This document shows positions 12,990 through 13,912 of a stretch of DNA of 13,912 nt, in pieces (the stretch's first letter is position 1; each line of letters opens with the position of its first letter). The translations under genes and the position numbers were made by a program. The stretch comes from Anaerolineae bacterium (GTDB lineage Bacteria > Chloroflexota > Anaerolineae > JACIWR01), in NCBI GenBank assembly GCA_021162125.1, contig JAGGZG010000213.1, positions 1 to 13,912 of the forward strand, written 5' to 3'. The notes below the pieces were generated by a model that worked only from the letters and a program-made list of their open reading frames with translations, did not search any database and was not told the DNA's origin.

Positions 12990-13912
12990 TCACGGCAGGC
13001 GAGCAGCGAAGTCCTCAATGGTGTCGTTGTAAGTGGGATGAATGCGATTCAGGCGATAAGGGTCGTTCCGATGCTGGTAGATGCTGGGGTTGATCGTACA
13101 GGCCGCCCTGTATCCAGCCTGGGCTAGAATGGCGATCACCGTGTCGTTGTAGGCCCCGTAGGGATAGCTGAACAGGGTCACCGGCTGGTTCACGTGTTGC
13201 TCGATCAGCGATTTGGAGTCATTCGCCTGGCGAATCGCGTCGGTGACGTCCTTTTGGGTCAGCGCGGAATGGTCTAGCCCGTGCGAGCCGATGACCACCC
13301 CCTCGCCGGCCAGTTCCACGATTTGCTTCCAGCTCAGGTAGGCCGGATAAGCTGTGTAGTCCGCCAGGACGAAGAGGGTGACCCGGAAGCCGTGGGCTTT
13401 CAGCAGCGGCCACGCCTCACTGCGGAAGGTGTGGTGCCCATCGTCGAAAGTGATGGCCACCGGCTTTGGCGGGAGCGGCTCGGCCTGCTCCAGGTAAGCG
13501 AGCATATCGTCAAGGTCGATGGTCGTATATCCGGCTTGGGCCAGGTAGTCCATCTGCGCGGCAAAGTTCTGAGGAGAGGTGGTCCACTCTAGCTGGGTCG
13601 GCGAGGCGTTGTCACCCAACTCCAGCAGAGCGTGGTACACCAGGATGGGGATGGGCGCTCCCACGCCGCCAGTGGCAAACGAGATCTCCCAGGATGCGGC
13701 CAGGGGCTGTCCCGCTGCGGAGCGTGCGCCCACTCCCAGGGTGATCGTGTAAGCGGTATCATCTGCCCACGCCGTCGGGGTGAAGACCATGTGCTCCGGC
13801 TGCGGCCAGCTGAAACGCCCCTCCACCGTTGGGGAGATGACCAGGGCCGATTCCACGGCGGCACGATCCATAGGCTGATCGAAGACCAGGACCAGGGGGG
13901 CGGTAAGGGGCA
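12990..13912 (-). CDS. Polysaccharide deacetylase with SbsA-type Ig-like domain (5' end outside window)
   Basis: The reading frame is open to the right edge, so the N-terminus is missing; the Met at 13871 is internal. The visible N-terminal part (about 13912-13660) is an SbsA/Big_5-like Ig domain (VFDQPMDRAAVESALVISP, then YTITLGVGARSAAGQPL and WEISFATGG). A carbohydrate esterase family 4 domain follows: TFDDG (13451-13437) with the catalytic and metal-binding Asp, SHGLDH (about 13286-13269) with the two metal His, and SYPYGAYND as the third motif. RIHPTYND ends the domain. Expected to remove N-acetyl groups from a surface or cell-wall glycan; the Ig-like part suggests an exported protein, though the signal peptide would lie outside the window. 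Confidence 0.88.
   Translation of the reverse strand, partial: PLTAPLVLVFDQPMDRAAVESALVISPTVEGRFSWPQPEHMVFTPTAWADDTAYTITLGVGARSAAGQPLAASWEISFATGGVGAPIPILVYHALLELGDNASPTQLEWTTSPQNFAAQMDYLAQAGYTTIDLDDMLAYLEQAEPLPPKPVAITFDDGHHTFRSEAWPLLKAHGFRVTLFVLADYTAYPAYLSWKQIVELAGEGVVIGSHGLDHSALTQKDVTDAIRQANDSKSLIEQHVNQPVTLFSYPYGAYNDTVIAILAQAGYRAACTINPSIYQHRNDPYRLNRIHPTYNDTIEDFAARLP

Noticed and set aside
1..13912. CRISPR arrays, tRNA, rRNA or a full transposase gene
   Set aside because: No regularly spaced direct repeats, no tRNA or rRNA sequence and no transposase-like protein were recognised; the mobile elements here are all non-coding.

Overview
The window looks like a chromosomal stretch from a Chloroflexota-type bacterium, probably an Anaerolineae-like lineage. 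This is a moderate-confidence inference. It rests on the high GC content, the general look of the proteins, a DarA-type cyclic-di-AMP receptor, and many small hairpin-rich dispersed repeats. No rRNA, tRNA or marker gene is present to settle the taxonomy.

The core is a long minus-strand operon (about 12845 down to 4646) encoding an F-type rotary ATPase in the order beta, epsilon, AtpQ-like, a, c, b-delta, alpha, gamma (atpD-C-Q-B-E-F-A-G). This order, the lack of a separate delta gene, a b subunit carrying a delta C-terminal domain, and a c subunit with the ES...Y sodium-ligand pattern identify the laterally mobile 'N-ATPase' class rather than the usual atpIBEFHAGDC operon. A separate AtpR gene, normally between Q and B, is not visible. 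A good sigma70-type promoter (TTGACG, 17 bp, TACAAT) precedes the operon. The first gene is a stand-alone double-ACT-domain protein resembling the regulatory end of aspartate kinase. The gene after gamma is a DarA/PstA-type cyclic-di-AMP-binding PII-like protein. A DedA-family membrane protein follows, and removing a 281-bp inserted element would place it only 28 bp from that gene. The rotary ATPase is thus flanked by two small ligand-sensing proteins.

On the left, a plus-strand NAD-dependent sugar epimerase (250-1176) has its own extended -10 promoter. It converges on an APC-family amino-acid permease with two C-terminal universal-stress-protein domains (1204-3459, minus). On the right, a polysaccharide deacetylase with an SbsA-type Ig-like domain (12990 to beyond the window end, minus) is cut by the window edge.

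The least expected content is non-coding. Four small non-autonomous mobile elements can be delimited by terminal inverted repeats and, with one exception in precision, target duplications; part of a fifth copy is seen at the left edge. Two (8645-8953 and 8978-9129) share ends of the form GTnACTnCTCA with 8-bp duplications, as expected of IS66-family derivatives. They sit side by side between atpE and atpB, one landing on the atpE Shine-Dalgarno sequence. A third element is nested inside the first, and the copy at the left edge of the window serves as its uninterrupted reference. A fourth, unrelated element (4354-4634, 8-bp duplication) separates the DarA-like gene from dedA. Removing them shrinks the atpB-atpE gap from 550 to 73 bp and the darA-dedA gap from 317 to 28 bp.
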